This document shows positions 37,080 through 46,039 of a DNA stretch of 64,000 bases, one piece after another. Location: NCBI RefSeq assembly GCF_000720635.1, contig NZ_JOCF01000015.1, positions 40,701 through 104,700 of the forward strand. Reading direction: 5' to 3'. The translations under genes were made by a program, and so were the position numbers. The DNA is from Streptomyces sp. NRRL WC-3742 (GTDB taxonomy: Bacteria > Actinomycetota > Actinomycetes > Streptomycetales > Streptomycetaceae). A model generated the notes under the pieces. The model worked only from the letters and a program-made list of their open reading frames with translations. It had not been told where the DNA came from and made no database searches. How positions within the stretch are numbered: the stretch's first letter is position 1; every line of letters begins with the position of its first letter.

Positions 37080-37088
37080 TAGAGGCAA

Positions 37089-38120
37089 ATGGGCGACGAC
37101 CATGCCGGCGAGACGGTGCTCGTCACAGGTGGAACCGGCTACCTGGCCCGCTGGGTGGTCGCGGGCCTGCTCCGGCGCGGCTACCTGGTGCGCACCACCC
37201 TGCGCAGCCTCGACAGAGCACAGCAGGTGCGCGACGCCGTGAGTGAGCAGGCGGGCAAGCAGGCAGCCGGGGCCATCGAGTTCGCGGCTGCCGATCTCCT
37301 GGGCGACGAGGGCTGGGACGAGGCGGTCGCGGGTGCCGACTACGTGCTCCACACCGCCTCGCCCATGCCCTTCGGCTCGGGCGTGGATCTCATCACCACC
37401 GCACGCGAGGGCACCCGTCGCGTCCTGGGTGCCGCCGCGCGTGCCGGGGTCAGGCGTGCCGTGTTCACCTCGTCCGGCGTCACGGCCGACACCGGCGACG
37501 CGGACACGCCCGCGACCGAGGCGGCCTGGACCGCGCCGTCCGGCACTCCGGTTCGCGCGTACCCCGATTCCAAGATCCTTGCCGAGCGCGACGCCTGGGA
37601 TCTCGCCGCCGCGACCGGGCTCGAACTGACCGCCGTCCTCCCGACGTTCATGCAGGGCCCCATGCTCGGCACCGGCATGCCGGGAACGGTCGAGATCATC
37701 CGCCGCCTGCTCACCCGCGAGATCCCCGCCGTGCCGAACATCGGCTGGAACGTCGTCGACGTCCGCGACGTCGCCGAACTCCACATTCTCGCCATGACGA
37801 GCCCGGGCGCCGCAGGGCAGCGCTTCCTCGGTTCGGGCACCTTCCTCTGGTACCGGGACATCGCCCGCATCCTGCGCGAGAAGCTCCCGGACGAAGCCGC
37901 CAAGGTGCCCGTCCGAGCGATGCCCGACATCGTCATCAAGCTGCTCGCGCGGCGCAACCCGCAGATGGCGATGCTGCGTCCCGAGCTCGGCCGCGTCAGG
38001 CTCGTCGACAGCAGCAAGGCACGCACCCGACTCGGCTGGCATCCCCGCCCCGCCGAACAGACGATCATCGACACCGCCACCGCGCTCATCGCCGCCTCAC
38101 GAGAGGGGCGAGCAGCATGA
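37089..38120 (+). CDS. NAD(P)-dependent epimerase/dehydratase (dihydroflavonol-reductase-like)
   Basis: A 343-residue extended short-chain reductase. It has the Rossmann motif VLVTGGTGYLARWVV, VLHTASPMPF, VFTSSGVTAD and the YxxxK pair in YPDSKILAE, as in aldehyde/ketone reductases of the dihydroflavonol-4-reductase group. It likely reduces a carbonyl compound and is probably induced when the divergent MarR protein leaves the shared operator. The 183 bases up to the convergent kinase gene hold nothing recognised. Confidence 0.85.
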   Translation: MGDDHAGETVLVTGGTGYLARWVVAGLLRRGYLVRTTLRSLDRAQQVRDAVSEQAGKQAAGAIEFAAADLLGDEGWDEAVAGADYVLHTASPMPFGSGVDLITTAREGTRRVLGAAARAGVRRAVFTSSGVTADTGDADTPATEAAWTAPSGTPVRAYPDSKILAERDAWDLAAATGLELTAVLPTFMQGPMLGTGMPGTVEIIRRLLTREIPAVPNIGWNVVDVRDVAELHILAMTSPGAAGQRFLGSGTFLWYRDIARILREKLPDEAAKVPVRAMPDIVIKLLARRNPQMAMLRPELGRVRLVDSSKARTRLGWHPRPAEQTIIDTATALIAASREGRAA

Positions 38121-38303
38121 CGTTCCCGCCGATGCGGCGCACATGCCATGGTGGCCACGGCCGCACCGGGCGTATCCGAAGCCGACGTGTACGCCGCGGC
38201 CAGGGCCACCGCTCACCGGCACGGGACCCTCGCGCCCCACATGCACTGTCGCGGTGCCTGGCCCTCATGCGTGCTTGTGGGCTTGGTCCAACCACCGAAG
38301 TGC

Positions 38304-39719
38304 TCATGAAACGGCGTCGTCCGCGGCGTGCAGCGTCACCGTGACCAGCGCGCCGCCTTCGACCGCCGCGCCGATGGACACCGTCCCCTGGTGCGCGAAG
38401 GCGATCTCCCTGACGATCGCCAGGCCGAGCCCGGTCGAGCCGCTGACCAGCTCACGGCTGGCGTCGAGGCGGACGAACCGGTCGAATACCCGGTCCCGGT
38501 CCTCGGCGGGGATGCCGGGGCCGTCGTCCGCCACGGTGATCCGGACCAGGCCGTTCGCGGTGGTGCCGACGGCGTTCGGGGAGGCGGTGACGCGAACCGT
38601 CGTACGCGCGTGGCGGACGGCGTTGTCGATGACGTTGCGGAAGAGGCGCGACAGGTCCGCGCTGTCACCGGTCACGGCCAGACCCGGCGGCACCTCGAGC
38701 GAGACGGCGACGCCGGCCGATGCGGTGGTCTCCGTCAGCTCGGCCAGCAGCGGCGCCAGTTCGACGCGTCCGCGGCGGGCGGCGGCTTTGCCGGCGTCGG
38801 TTCTCGCGAGCAGCAGCAGATCGCTGATCAGCGCCTCCAGGCGGGTGGACTGTCTCACCGCGCGCGTGGCGATGTCCGGCCACGGGGCCCGGTCCGGGTG
38901 GGCGAGGCCGACTTCCAGACCGGTGCGGATCGCGGTGAGCGGGCTGCGCAGTTCGTGGCTGGCATCGGCGACGAAGCGGCGCTGCCGGGAGGCGGAGTCC
39001 TCCAGCCGGGCCAGCATCGCGTTCATGGTCTGCGCGAGGTGGCCGATCTCGTCGTCGGTGCCGGGTTCCGGGACCCGTCGGGTCAGGTCCGTCGCAGCGA
39101 GGTCGGTGATGTCGGTGACCGCACGGCGGATCCGCTCGACCGGCCGCAGGGCCCGGCCGGCCACGAGCCAGACCGTGGCGCAGGCCAGCAGGAGCAGTGC
39201 CGGCAGTCCGATGACCAGCAGTCGCGCGAAGGTCTCGTTCACCTGGGAGAGCAGCGAAGTGGGCGTCAGGGTGACGACGGACAGCGGTTGTCCGCCGACC
39301 GTGACGTGCTCGCCGTAGACGGTGACCTCACCGGGGACGACGCCGTCGGCCGCCTTCCGACGGACCGGGGACGTGGAACCGGGTGGCAGGTCGTAGACGG
39401 CGGGCAGTGCGGCCAGGGTCCGGGTGGCGGCGAGGACGCGGCCGTCGGCGGTCAGCACCTGGGCCTCGGCGGCCGGGTCGAGGACGGAAGCCGGCAGCGG
39501 GTTCGGGAACGTGCCGTCGGCGGAGGCCGACTGCTGGACCTGGGCGGCGTAGGTGCGCACCTCGCTCTGCACCGTGCGTCGTGCCGAGTCCTCCTGGAGC
39601 AGATACATGACGACGAGGCCGAGCGTGACGGCCGCGGTCAGCGCCAGACCTGCCGCGACGGTCACCCGCGAGCGCACCGTCGCGGGTCGAAGCCTCGCGA
39701 CGACCTGCGCCGTGGTCAC
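38304..39719 (-). CDS. Two-component sensor histidine kinase
   Basis: A 471-residue membrane kinase. TM1 (about 20-42) and TM2 (about 163-185, LLVIGLPALLLLACATVWLV) enclose an extracytoplasmic sensor; then HAMP, HisKA with ADASHELRSPLTAIRTGLE (phospho-His) and HATPase with VIDNAVRHARTTVRV (N box), VADDGPGIPAEDRDRVFDRF and STGLGLAIVREIA. It starts with GTG at 39719 in a GTGA overlap with the response regulator gene. It probably controls the MMPL exporter encoded upstream in the same operon. Confidence 0.92.
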   Translation of the reverse strand: MTTAQVVARLRPATVRSRVTVAAGLALTAAVTLGLVVMYLLQEDSARRTVQSEVRTYAAQVQQSASADGTFPNPLPASVLDPAAEAQVLTADGRVLAATRTLAALPAVYDLPPGSTSPVRRKAADGVVPGEVTVYGEHVTVGGQPLSVVTLTPTSLLSQVNETFARLLVIGLPALLLLACATVWLVAGRALRPVERIRRAVTDITDLAATDLTRRVPEPGTDDEIGHLAQTMNAMLARLEDSASRQRRFVADASHELRSPLTAIRTGLEVGLAHPDRAPWPDIATRAVRQSTRLEALISDLLLLARTDAGKAAARRGRVELAPLLAELTETTASAGVAVSLEVPPGLAVTGDSADLSRLFRNVIDNAVRHARTTVRVTASPNAVGTTANGLVRITVADDGPGIPAEDRDRVFDRFVRLDASRELVSGSTGLGLAIVREIAFAHQGTVSIGAAVEGGALVTVTLHAADDAVS

Positions 39720-40396
39720 GACCGCTCCCGGATCACGTAGCCCTGACCGCGCACCGTGTCGACGATCGACCCGCCGGCCGCACCAGGAGTCTCGATCTTG
39801 CGTCGCAGCCGGTGCACCAGCACTTCGACAGCCGTCGGGTCGCCGTCGAAATGGGCGTCCCAGCAGTGCTCCAGCAGTTCGGTCTTCGAAACGACCCGTC
39901 CTGCCGCACGCAGCAGGTACTCCAGTACCGCGAACTCACGCACCGTCAGATCCAGCGGCGCGCCGTCGCGTGCGACGGTCCGCGCGGCGGGGTCCAGCGC
40001 CAGGCCGGCGGCAGTGAGCACCGCCGGCCTGGCGCCGAGTGCGCGCCGGGTCAGGGAGCGCAGGTGGGCGAGGAGCACCGGATAGGAGAACGGCTTGGGC
40101 AGGTAGTCGTCGGCGCCGCTGTCGAGGCCCTCGGCGTGGTCGAGGTCCTCGTCCAGCGCCGTGAGCATCAGGATCGGGGTCCAGATCCCGCGCCCGCGCA
40201 GCGCACGGCACACCTGGTAGCCGTCCATCCCCGGCAGCATCACGTCCAGGACGATCACGTCGTGCGGGCTCTCCGCGGCCTTCCACAGCCCGTCCACACC
40301 GTTGCCCGCGACGTCCACGACGTAGCCCTCCGCCGAGAGGCCCCAGGCCAGGGCCTCGGCGACGTCCGGCTCGTCCTCGACCACCAGCACTCGCAT
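39716..40396 (-). CDS. OmpR-family response regulator
   Basis: A 226-residue regulator. The receiver domain shows VEDEPDVAEAL, the phosphorylated Asp in VIVLDVMLPGMDGYQ and the Lys in YLPKPFSYPVLL; the C-terminal winged helix shows LTVREFAVLEYLLRAAGRVV and HRLRRKIETPG. Its ATG (40396) follows the stop of the MMPL gene with no gap and its stop overlaps the kinase start, so the three genes form one leftward operon. Confidence 0.93.
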   Translation of the reverse strand: MRVLVVEDEPDVAEALAWGLSAEGYVVDVAGNGVDGLWKAAESPHDVIVLDVMLPGMDGYQVCRALRGRGIWTPILMLTALDEDLDHAEGLDSGADDYLPKPFSYPVLLAHLRSLTRRALGARPAVLTAAGLALDPAARTVARDGAPLDLTVREFAVLEYLLRAAGRVVSKTELLEHCWDAHFDGDPTAVEVLVHRLRRKIETPGAAGGSIVDTVRGQGYVIRERS

Positions 40397-42604
40397 CTAT
40401 CCAGCGTCCCTTACGGTGTGCGCAGCGTGCGCGGTATGCGCGGTATGCGCGGGTTCGCGCCGCGCCGCGGGAGCGCCGGGGCCCGCTGCGGGCTTCAGGC
40501 GCAGGATACGGCGGGCCCGGTCCGGCAGCCACCAGTTCCGGTCCCCGAACAGCGAGACCAGCGCGGGCAGCAGCAGCATCCGCACCACGATCGCGTCCAG
40601 CACCACTCCGGACGCCAGCCCGGCGGCGATCTCACGCACCGTCACGTCATTGGCGGTGGACAGCGAGGCCAGTGCGAAGAACAGGATCACGGCGGCCGAG
40701 CTCACCAGGCGCCCGGTGCGGGAGACGCCCTCGACGATGCCTTCGCGGGTGGACCCGGTGCGTTCGAAGCCCTCGCGGACCCGGGCCAGGATGAAGACCT
40801 CGTAGTCCATCGAGACTCCGAACAGGAATCCGAAGATCAGGACCGGCGCGAAGGCGTCGATCGTGCCGTAGCTGCCGGTACCCCACAGCGCCCGCATGCC
40901 GATGCCCTGCTGGAACACCAGGACCAGGATGCCGTAGGTCGCGGCCACCGAGAGCATGTTCAGCAGCACCGCCTTCGCAGGCAGGAAGAGCGACCGCATC
41001 CCGCGAGCCAGCAGCAGGAACGTCACCAGCGCCACGATCCCGAACAGCAGCGGGAACGAGCCGTACGTGGCGTTCGTGGCGTCGATCCGCTGCGCGCCGT
41101 CGCCACCGGCCAGCGCGCCGGGTGCCACCGAGCCGGCCGCCGCCCGGACGTCGGCCAGCGCGGTGCCGCTGTGCGAACTTCCGATCTCGGTCCGCGGGAT
41201 CGCGACGACCAGCGCCGAGCCGTCGCTCGCCGACCAGCCCGGCCCGGCCGCCACGGCGGCGCCGCGCAGGCTGGACAGCGAGTCCAGCGATGTGACGACG
41301 GCCCGGGCATCGGCGGCGTGCGGGACGTAGACCGGGACGGCGGTCAGCGTGCCGGACGGGAACCCGTCGGCCTCCAGCGCGTGCAGACCGTCGGTGTAGC
41401 TGCCGGCCGAGGCCATCGCGTGGGTGGTCGGCTGGGCGATGTCGATCGTGGTCGCGATGCCGGCCAGCGCCCCGAGCAGGCCCAGGCCGACGACCGCCGC
41501 GAGCACCCGGTGCTTGATCACGCCGATCGACCAGGCGGTCCAGAACCGGCTCGCCGCCGTACGGCGCGACGCGCGGCGGGGCCGGTCCGTCCGCGGCCCG
41601 ACCTTGGACAGGATCGCGGGCAGCAGGGTCAGCGCGACGAGCGTCGCGGTGGACGGGATGAACAGCCCGGAGATCCCGATCCCGCGCACGACCGAGTTGG
41701 GGACCACGGTCAGCGCGAACAGCCCGAGCGAGGCGACGAGACCGCTGAACCACACGCTGTGGCCGGCCCGCTTCATCGCGGCGAGCACCGCCTCGTCGTT
41801 GGACCTCCCGGCGCTGCGTTCCTCGCGCCAGCGGGTGACCACCAGCAACGAGTAGTCGATCGACAGGCCCAGCCCCAGCAACGCGACGATGTACTGCACC
41901 GAGGGGTTGAGCGGTGAGGACGACGGCACGAGGTACGTGAGGCCGTAGATGAGGACCTGCATCGTCAGGACGCTGATGAACGCGGTGAGCAGGGGCAGCA
42001 GCGCCAGGAACGAGCCGAACACCCACGCCAGGACCAGCAGTGCCCCCGCGGCCCCGATGAGCAGCTCGCTCAGCACCGAGGAGTTGCCGCCGCCCGTGGT
42101 GTTCCCGGCTTCCAGGGCGTGGTAGCCGGTGCCGTGGACGGTCAGGTCCGGTGCGGCCTGCCGCGCGGCGGCGGTCAGCAGATCGACCTGCTCCGGTCCG
42201 ATGTCGTCGCTCGGCTTCGGCGGGTAGGCGAGCACGATGGTGCTGGTGCGGTCCGTGCCGACCAGCGCGGCGTCGCCGTCGGCCGCGAAGGAGACGACGC
42301 GCAGATCCGGCGCGGCCTCGGCGAGCGCGGCGTCGATCCGGCTGAGGTCCTGCTTGACCCGCGGTGTGTCGACGGTCTGCCCGGCCGGGGTGTCGAGGAT
42401 CAGCACGCCGGGGTCGGCGGCAGCACCACCGTACTGCGCGGCGATCGCGGTGTTGGCGGTGAAGGCGGGGCCGTTGACGTGGCTGCCGGACTGCAGCCGG
42501 CCGGACAGCGAGGGCGTGAGCACCGAGCCGACAGCTGTGACGGCGAGCCACAGCAGTCCGACGGCCAGGCGGTGCCGGGTCACCCACATTCCGAGTCGTT
42601 CCAT
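40397..42604 (-). CDS. MMPL/RND-family transporter
   Basis: A 735-residue membrane protein of the MMPL (actinobacterial RND) type with about 11-12 helices in two repeats, each opened by a TM helix and a large extracytoplasmic loop. Typical blocks are LGLSIDYSLLVVTRWREE and FGVSMDYEVFILARVREG, the paired Asp-Tyr motifs of the proton relay. It exports lipids, siderophores or drugs. ATG at 42604 with AGGGGG upstream is preferred over an upstream in-frame GTG. The C-terminus carries an AHTAHTAHAAHT repeat. Confidence 0.9.
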   Translation of the reverse strand: MERLGMWVTRHRLAVGLLWLAVTAVGSVLTPSLSGRLQSGSHVNGPAFTANTAIAAQYGGAAADPGVLILDTPAGQTVDTPRVKQDLSRIDAALAEAAPDLRVVSFAADGDAALVGTDRTSTIVLAYPPKPSDDIGPEQVDLLTAAARQAAPDLTVHGTGYHALEAGNTTGGGNSSVLSELLIGAAGALLVLAWVFGSFLALLPLLTAFISVLTMQVLIYGLTYLVPSSSPLNPSVQYIVALLGLGLSIDYSLLVVTRWREERSAGRSNDEAVLAAMKRAGHSVWFSGLVASLGLFALTVVPNSVVRGIGISGLFIPSTATLVALTLLPAILSKVGPRTDRPRRASRRTAASRFWTAWSIGVIKHRVLAAVVGLGLLGALAGIATTIDIAQPTTHAMASAGSYTDGLHALEADGFPSGTLTAVPVYVPHAADARAVVTSLDSLSSLRGAAVAAGPGWSASDGSALVVAIPRTEIGSSHSGTALADVRAAAGSVAPGALAGGDGAQRIDATNATYGSFPLLFGIVALVTFLLLARGMRSLFLPAKAVLLNMLSVAATYGILVLVFQQGIGMRALWGTGSYGTIDAFAPVLIFGFLFGVSMDYEVFILARVREGFERTGSTREGIVEGVSRTGRLVSSAAVILFFALASLSTANDVTVREIAAGLASGVVLDAIVVRMLLLPALVSLFGDRNWWLPDRARRILRLKPAAGPGAPAARREPAHTAHTAHAAHTVRDAG

Positions 42605-42807
42605 CAGATCCCCCTGAGGATGGGTCCGAGTAGGCGTCTTCCAGGTCACGGTCACCGTAGGAAGGCGCAGCTTTCAGAACCCTTTCGTGCTGCGGCCACC
42701 GGTCCGCCCGGCCCGCGATCCCCACCGGCGCGAGCGGCTGGGGTGGCGCCTGAGGTGGCGCACCCCGACGGACCCGGCTCGGCACCTGCGCTGACCCACT
42801 GCGGGAC

Positions 42808-42880
42808 GAGTCGGTCAGGATCCGGTTGACCTCGGTGGGGCGTTCCTGCTGGATCCAGTGGCCGCAACCGTCGAGCGGCG
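42808..42880 (-). pseudogene. Alpha/beta-hydrolase C-terminal remnant
   Basis: The minus strand encodes LDGCGHWIQQERPTEVNRIL, the conserved end of epoxide-hydrolase-type alpha/beta hydrolases, including the catalytic His of GHW. No other part of such an enzyme is found next to it, so only about 24 codons survive. Confidence 0.55.
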
Positions 42881-43008
42881 CCGCCGTGCACTCCCGGCGC
42901 TGGGTCCCCAACCTCGCCACCTTCCAGTGCCTGCACGACACCGGCTCCGGAAACGCCCTGCCGGCCGGCAGCGACGTCCTCGACAAGCTGCCCGACCTCC
43001 CCAACGTC

Positions 43009-43135
43009 CGATCTTCAAGAAGTCCAGCTGCAGCGGCGGAGACGACAACTGCGTCGAGAGGGCGCTCGGTGGGCAAGCGGGTCTCTCACGTCCGCGACTC
43101 GAAGGACCCCTCCGGCCCTGTCCTCGTACCCACCC
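43009..43135 (+). pseudogene. Frameshifted DUF397 gene remnant
   Basis: FKKSSCSGGDDNCVE is read in one frame and VRDSKDPSGPVL in another about 50 bases later. Together they match the start and end of DUF397 proteins of streptomycetes (K-S-S-x-S-G-x-x-x-N-C-V-E, then V-R-D-S-K-x-P-x-G). No partner XRE regulator is adjacent. It is a broken copy. Confidence 0.6.
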
Positions 43136-43228
43136 GACTTGATCGTCCGGATGACCCCGAGCGCCTGCCCGTTCGCGGGGCAGGTCGACGCACTGGCCGA
43201 TCCGGCGGAACTCGTTCCGGTCACAGCT

Positions 43229-43975
43229 CTAGAGAGCGGTGCGGGCCAACCAGTGGTCCAGCAGGGCCCGTTCGCCCGTCACCTGGGCGTCCTCCGGTGG
43301 GATGCGGCGGGTGAGCACCAGCATGAGCTGCGCCACCGGGCCCGACACCACCACGTCGGCCTCGACCGGCCCGCGTTCCCATCGCACCGCCCCGGGTGCG
43401 CGGGTGACCAGCCAGCCCGCTCCCTCCGCAGGGCGGAAGCCGATCCGTTCGCCCGCGCCGGGCAGTTCGGCGAGCCCGGGCCTGACGGCTTCCAGGCCCG
43501 GGGTGGCCAGCAGGTCCAGGGTCTCGCTGATCACGTCGGCCGCCAGGTCCTCGGCGATCGCGAAGGACGCGCCCGCCGCGTCGTAGTGGTGGACGCAGGT
43601 GTCGCTCACCATCCTGCGCAGGACGAACGCCGCCGACCGTGGGCCGAGGAACGTCCGGATCTCGGCGTCTCCGCCGACCTCGCCGATCGCGTGGATCAGC
43701 TGCTCCGCGCCCTTGTGGAGCCAGCCGGCCCATGCGTCCGGGGTGCCGGGATCGGCCAGTTGCGGGTCGGGGGCGGGCAACTGCTCTCCCCCGCGCACGA
43801 TTTCGGCCGCCCAGCGGTGTTCCTGGCCGACGTGGCCCACGAGCGTTCGCAGCGGCCAGTCCGGGCAGGTGGGCACCCGGGTCGCCGGGGGCTGTCCGGT
43901 GACCGCGCGGGCGAGGGCCGCGGTGTGCTCCCGCAGGCCCTCCACGAGCCGTGCGACGTCCAGTGTCGATGACAT
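43229..43975 (-). CDS. Mycothiol-dependent maleylpyruvate-isomerase-family protein
   Basis: A 248-residue DinB/MDMPI-fold protein (TIGR03083-type). The metal-binding residues are the His in RTLVGHVGQEHRWAAE (HxxxE-like) and the His pair in VSDTCVHHYDAAG. The C-terminal part (about 170-245) is the small second domain. Family members use mycothiol or act as thiol-dependent isomerases/detoxification enzymes. ATG at 43975 with AAAGGA upstream is chosen; an in-frame GTG lies 18 bases earlier. A MerR-type promoter precedes it. Confidence 0.8.
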   Translation of the reverse strand: MSSTLDVARLVEGLREHTAALARAVTGQPPATRVPTCPDWPLRTLVGHVGQEHRWAAEIVRGGEQLPAPDPQLADPGTPDAWAGWLHKGAEQLIHAIGEVGGDAEIRTFLGPRSAAFVLRRMVSDTCVHHYDAAGASFAIAEDLAADVISETLDLLATPGLEAVRPGLAELPGAGERIGFRPAEGAGWLVTRAPGAVRWERGPVEADVVVSGPVAQLMLVLTRRIPPEDAQVTGERALLDHWLARTAL

Positions 43976-44015
43976 GCCGGAAGGTCCTTTCACGAAAATC
44001 GGGCCGACGCCCGTA

Positions 44016-44046
44016 CGGTAGGAGTTCCAGTCGGGTGGAGGTTCAA
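44016..44046 (-). promoter_or_regulatory. MerR-type promoter with 19-bp spacer
   Basis: On the minus strand TTGAAC (44041-44046) and CTACCG (44016-44021) are separated by exactly 19 bases, the over-long spacer of MerR-activated promoters, with a partial dyad (CCTCCA...TGGAACTCC) in between. It would drive the isomerase-like gene 41 bases downstream while the MerR gene starts on the other side. Confidence 0.4.
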
Positions 44047-44973
44047 GTGCCTTTGCATGAGCAGACGTTGGGAATCGGCGAGCTGGCCCGCCTGACCGGC
44101 GTGCCGGTACGGACCGTCCGCTTCTACTGCGACGAGGGCGTCATCGAAGCGACACGCAGCACCGGCGGCCACCGCAGGTTCGACCGTACGGAGATCGAGC
44201 GGCTCGCCCTCGTCAGGCGCCTGCGCGGGCTGGGCCTCGGGCTGCCCTCGATCAGGCAGGTACTCACCGGGGAGCGGTCCGTGGCCGACGCGGTGGCCGA
44301 CGAACGGGCGGCGCTCGACGTGCAGTTGGCGGGTCTGGCCTGGCGCCGCGCCTCGCTGCGCGCCGTCGAGGAGGCGAGCCCCGGCGAGCGGGCGGCGCGG
44401 TTGGATCTGCTGGCCGCCGCGCAGGACGGCGGCGTCGCCCGCGACGCGCTGACCGCCTTCTGGCGGCGCGCCATGGTCGTGCCCGCGTCGGAGGCGATGT
44501 TCGCCGGCTTCATCCACCTCGTCGTGCCCGAGCCGCCCGCCGACCCCTCCCCGCGCCAAGTGGTGGCCTACGCCGAACTGTTCGCCCTCGCCCATGACCG
44601 GGAACTGGTCCGCCTCCTGCGCGCCATGGCCCGCGCCAACGCCGAACTGGTCACCGACCCGGCCGGTCTCCTGCACGGCATCGGCGAGGCGTGCACGCTG
44701 GCCGGCCCACTCGTGCAGGCGGGCGAGCCGCCTGCGCCGGGCCCCGTGCTCGACCGCTTCGTCGCCGCCCACGCCGCCGCCCGCAACACCACCGACACCC
44801 CGGCCTTCCGACGCCTCCTGCTCGCCCATGTCTCCACCGACCGCGACCCGCGGATGCGCCGCTACTGGCGGCTCACCGCCGAGGCCGGCGCCGACCCGGC
44901 CTCACCGGCCGCCTCCCACCTGTGGTTGACCGACGCGCTCGTACGCTCCCAGGAATCCGTGTGCACAGGCTGA
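44047..44973 (+). CDS. MerR-family regulator with large effector domain
   Basis: A 308-residue regulator. The N-terminal HTH is LGIGELARLTGVPVRTVRFY followed by STGGHRRFDRTEIERLALVR; a coiled-coil dimerisation helix (VADERAALDVQLAGLAWRRA) leads into a roughly 190-residue helical C-terminal domain of unknown ligand. Start GTG at 44047 is chosen by homology of the MerR N-terminus; a GTG 12 bases upstream is possible. It is divergent from the isomerase-like gene, its probable target. Confidence 0.85.
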   Translation: MPLHEQTLGIGELARLTGVPVRTVRFYCDEGVIEATRSTGGHRRFDRTEIERLALVRRLRGLGLGLPSIRQVLTGERSVADAVADERAALDVQLAGLAWRRASLRAVEEASPGERAARLDLLAAAQDGGVARDALTAFWRRAMVVPASEAMFAGFIHLVVPEPPADPSPRQVVAYAELFALAHDRELVRLLRAMARANAELVTDPAGLLHGIGEACTLAGPLVQAGEPPAPGPVLDRFVAAHAAARNTTDTPAFRRLLLAHVSTDRDPRMRRYWRLTAEAGADPASPAASHLWLTDALVRSQESVCTG

Positions 44974-44996
44974 TCACCGCGGGAAATACTGTGCGC

Positions 44997-46002
44997 ATGA
45001 GCACCACAGCCCCCCGGTCACCGCAGGAACGCGCACTCGCCCACGTCGCCGAACTGGCCTCGGGCCCCGCCCTGGACCCGACGCTGCGGGTGACCCTCAA
45101 CTTCCACCCGGACCGCCTCACGGACGGCCGGCCGCTCCTCGACGCGATGGCCGAGGACGGCGTCTACCGCTCGCAGTTCGTGACGGGCACCAGCAACGGC
45201 GGCCTGACCGCCCACCCCGGCGGGGACCGTTGGGCCGTGTCTTTCGGCTCACGCCGGGCGGTCGCCGCCGGGGCACGCACCTCGACGGCTTCTCGTCGGT
45301 CACCGATGCTCCGCATCTACTCCCTCCTCGGCACCGCCGATGCACGCACCCCAACGCCGCCCGCTCATCCGACGTGAGCCGAAAGACACGACCTGGCGCT
45401 GGGAGAGCCGCATCTTCGACGGCGCGTACGACGAGGCGCCCGCCGACGAGCGGCCCGTCTACGGGGCGTTGAACTACCGCCGCAAGCCGGCCGGCGGCGC
45501 GCCGCGCTTCGGCTCCGCCCACTTCCGGCTGACGGCCGAGCCGCTGGAGCGGACCACGTTCTGCTACCCGGACAGCTTCCTCGAGCCCACGGACTTCGGC
45601 GTGGCCGCCCGCATGGGCCTCGTCGACCTGGCCCTCGCCGACGACCAGGACGCCCTGGACGACTACGTCGAGGCCCAGGTCCACGGGCCCGTGCGCCCCG
45701 ACCGCCACGTGGAGGCGCTGGTCCTGGACCCCTCCTACCGAGGCACGGCCGTCGAGGCTGCCGGCCTGCGCCTCGGCTGCGCCGTGGAGTGGCACGACGG
45801 GTTCCGCCTCACCGTCGAGGAGCTGCGCCGCCATCCCGACTACCGGGGGCAGGAGTTCGTGGACCTGGGCGCGCGGATCGCCGTCGACGGGCTCCTCGAC
45901 CCGCGCATCGTCGGCGACGCCGCGCGGAGCGGCGACCACGACCCGCAGGACGTCAAGAAGGTCTGGCACTACCTGGCCCGCTTCGGGGCGCCTCCGCAGT
46001 AG
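44997..46002 (+). pseudogene. DUF3626 gene interrupted by a MITE-like insertion
   Basis: The first part (MSTTAPRSPQERALAHVAEL to TAHPGGDRW, 44997-45233) and the second part (RWESRIFDGAYDEAPADERP to VWHYLARFGAPPQ, from 45397) are the two portions of one DUF3626 protein of about 280 residues. They are in different frames and separated by a 161-bp inverted-repeat-bounded element plus a duplicated TG. Removing it restores GGDRW-RWESRIF exactly, as in intact relatives as I remember them. As it stands the first frame runs into the element and stops at 45375-45377. An intact copy would encode a cytosolic protein of unknown function. Confidence 0.85.
45233..45393 (+). mobile_element. 161-bp MITE-like element with 21-bp inverted ends
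   Basis: The left end GG[C]CGTGTCTTTCGGCTCACG (45233-45253) is the inverted copy of the right end (45373-45393) with one C/T difference; 18 bases (45236-45253 and 45373-45390) are perfectly complementary. It is flanked by a direct TG (left 45231-45232, right 45394-45395; TGG if the next G is shared). The interior of about 119 bases holds no transposase. It sits inside a DUF3626 coding sequence, so it has moved as a non-autonomous element, probably mobilised by a transposase coded elsewhere. Confidence 0.8.
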
Positions 46003-46039
46003 GGCCGGCCGTCAGGCGTCAGGCGTCAGGCGTCAGCCG

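Larger units (their letters stand above)
42605..43228 (+). other. Decayed intergenic region
   Basis: This 624-base stretch has no intact gene. It holds two recognisable remnants, listed separately: the C-terminal tail of an alpha/beta hydrolase on the minus strand and parts of a DUF397 gene on the plus strand, in opposite orientation. The rest has mixed codon positions. Confidence 0.5.

Noticed and set aside
45234..45377. Read-through of the first DUF3626 part as a short real gene
   Set aside because: The added residues come from the inverted-repeat element and have no similarity to the family, while the missing part lies just after the element.
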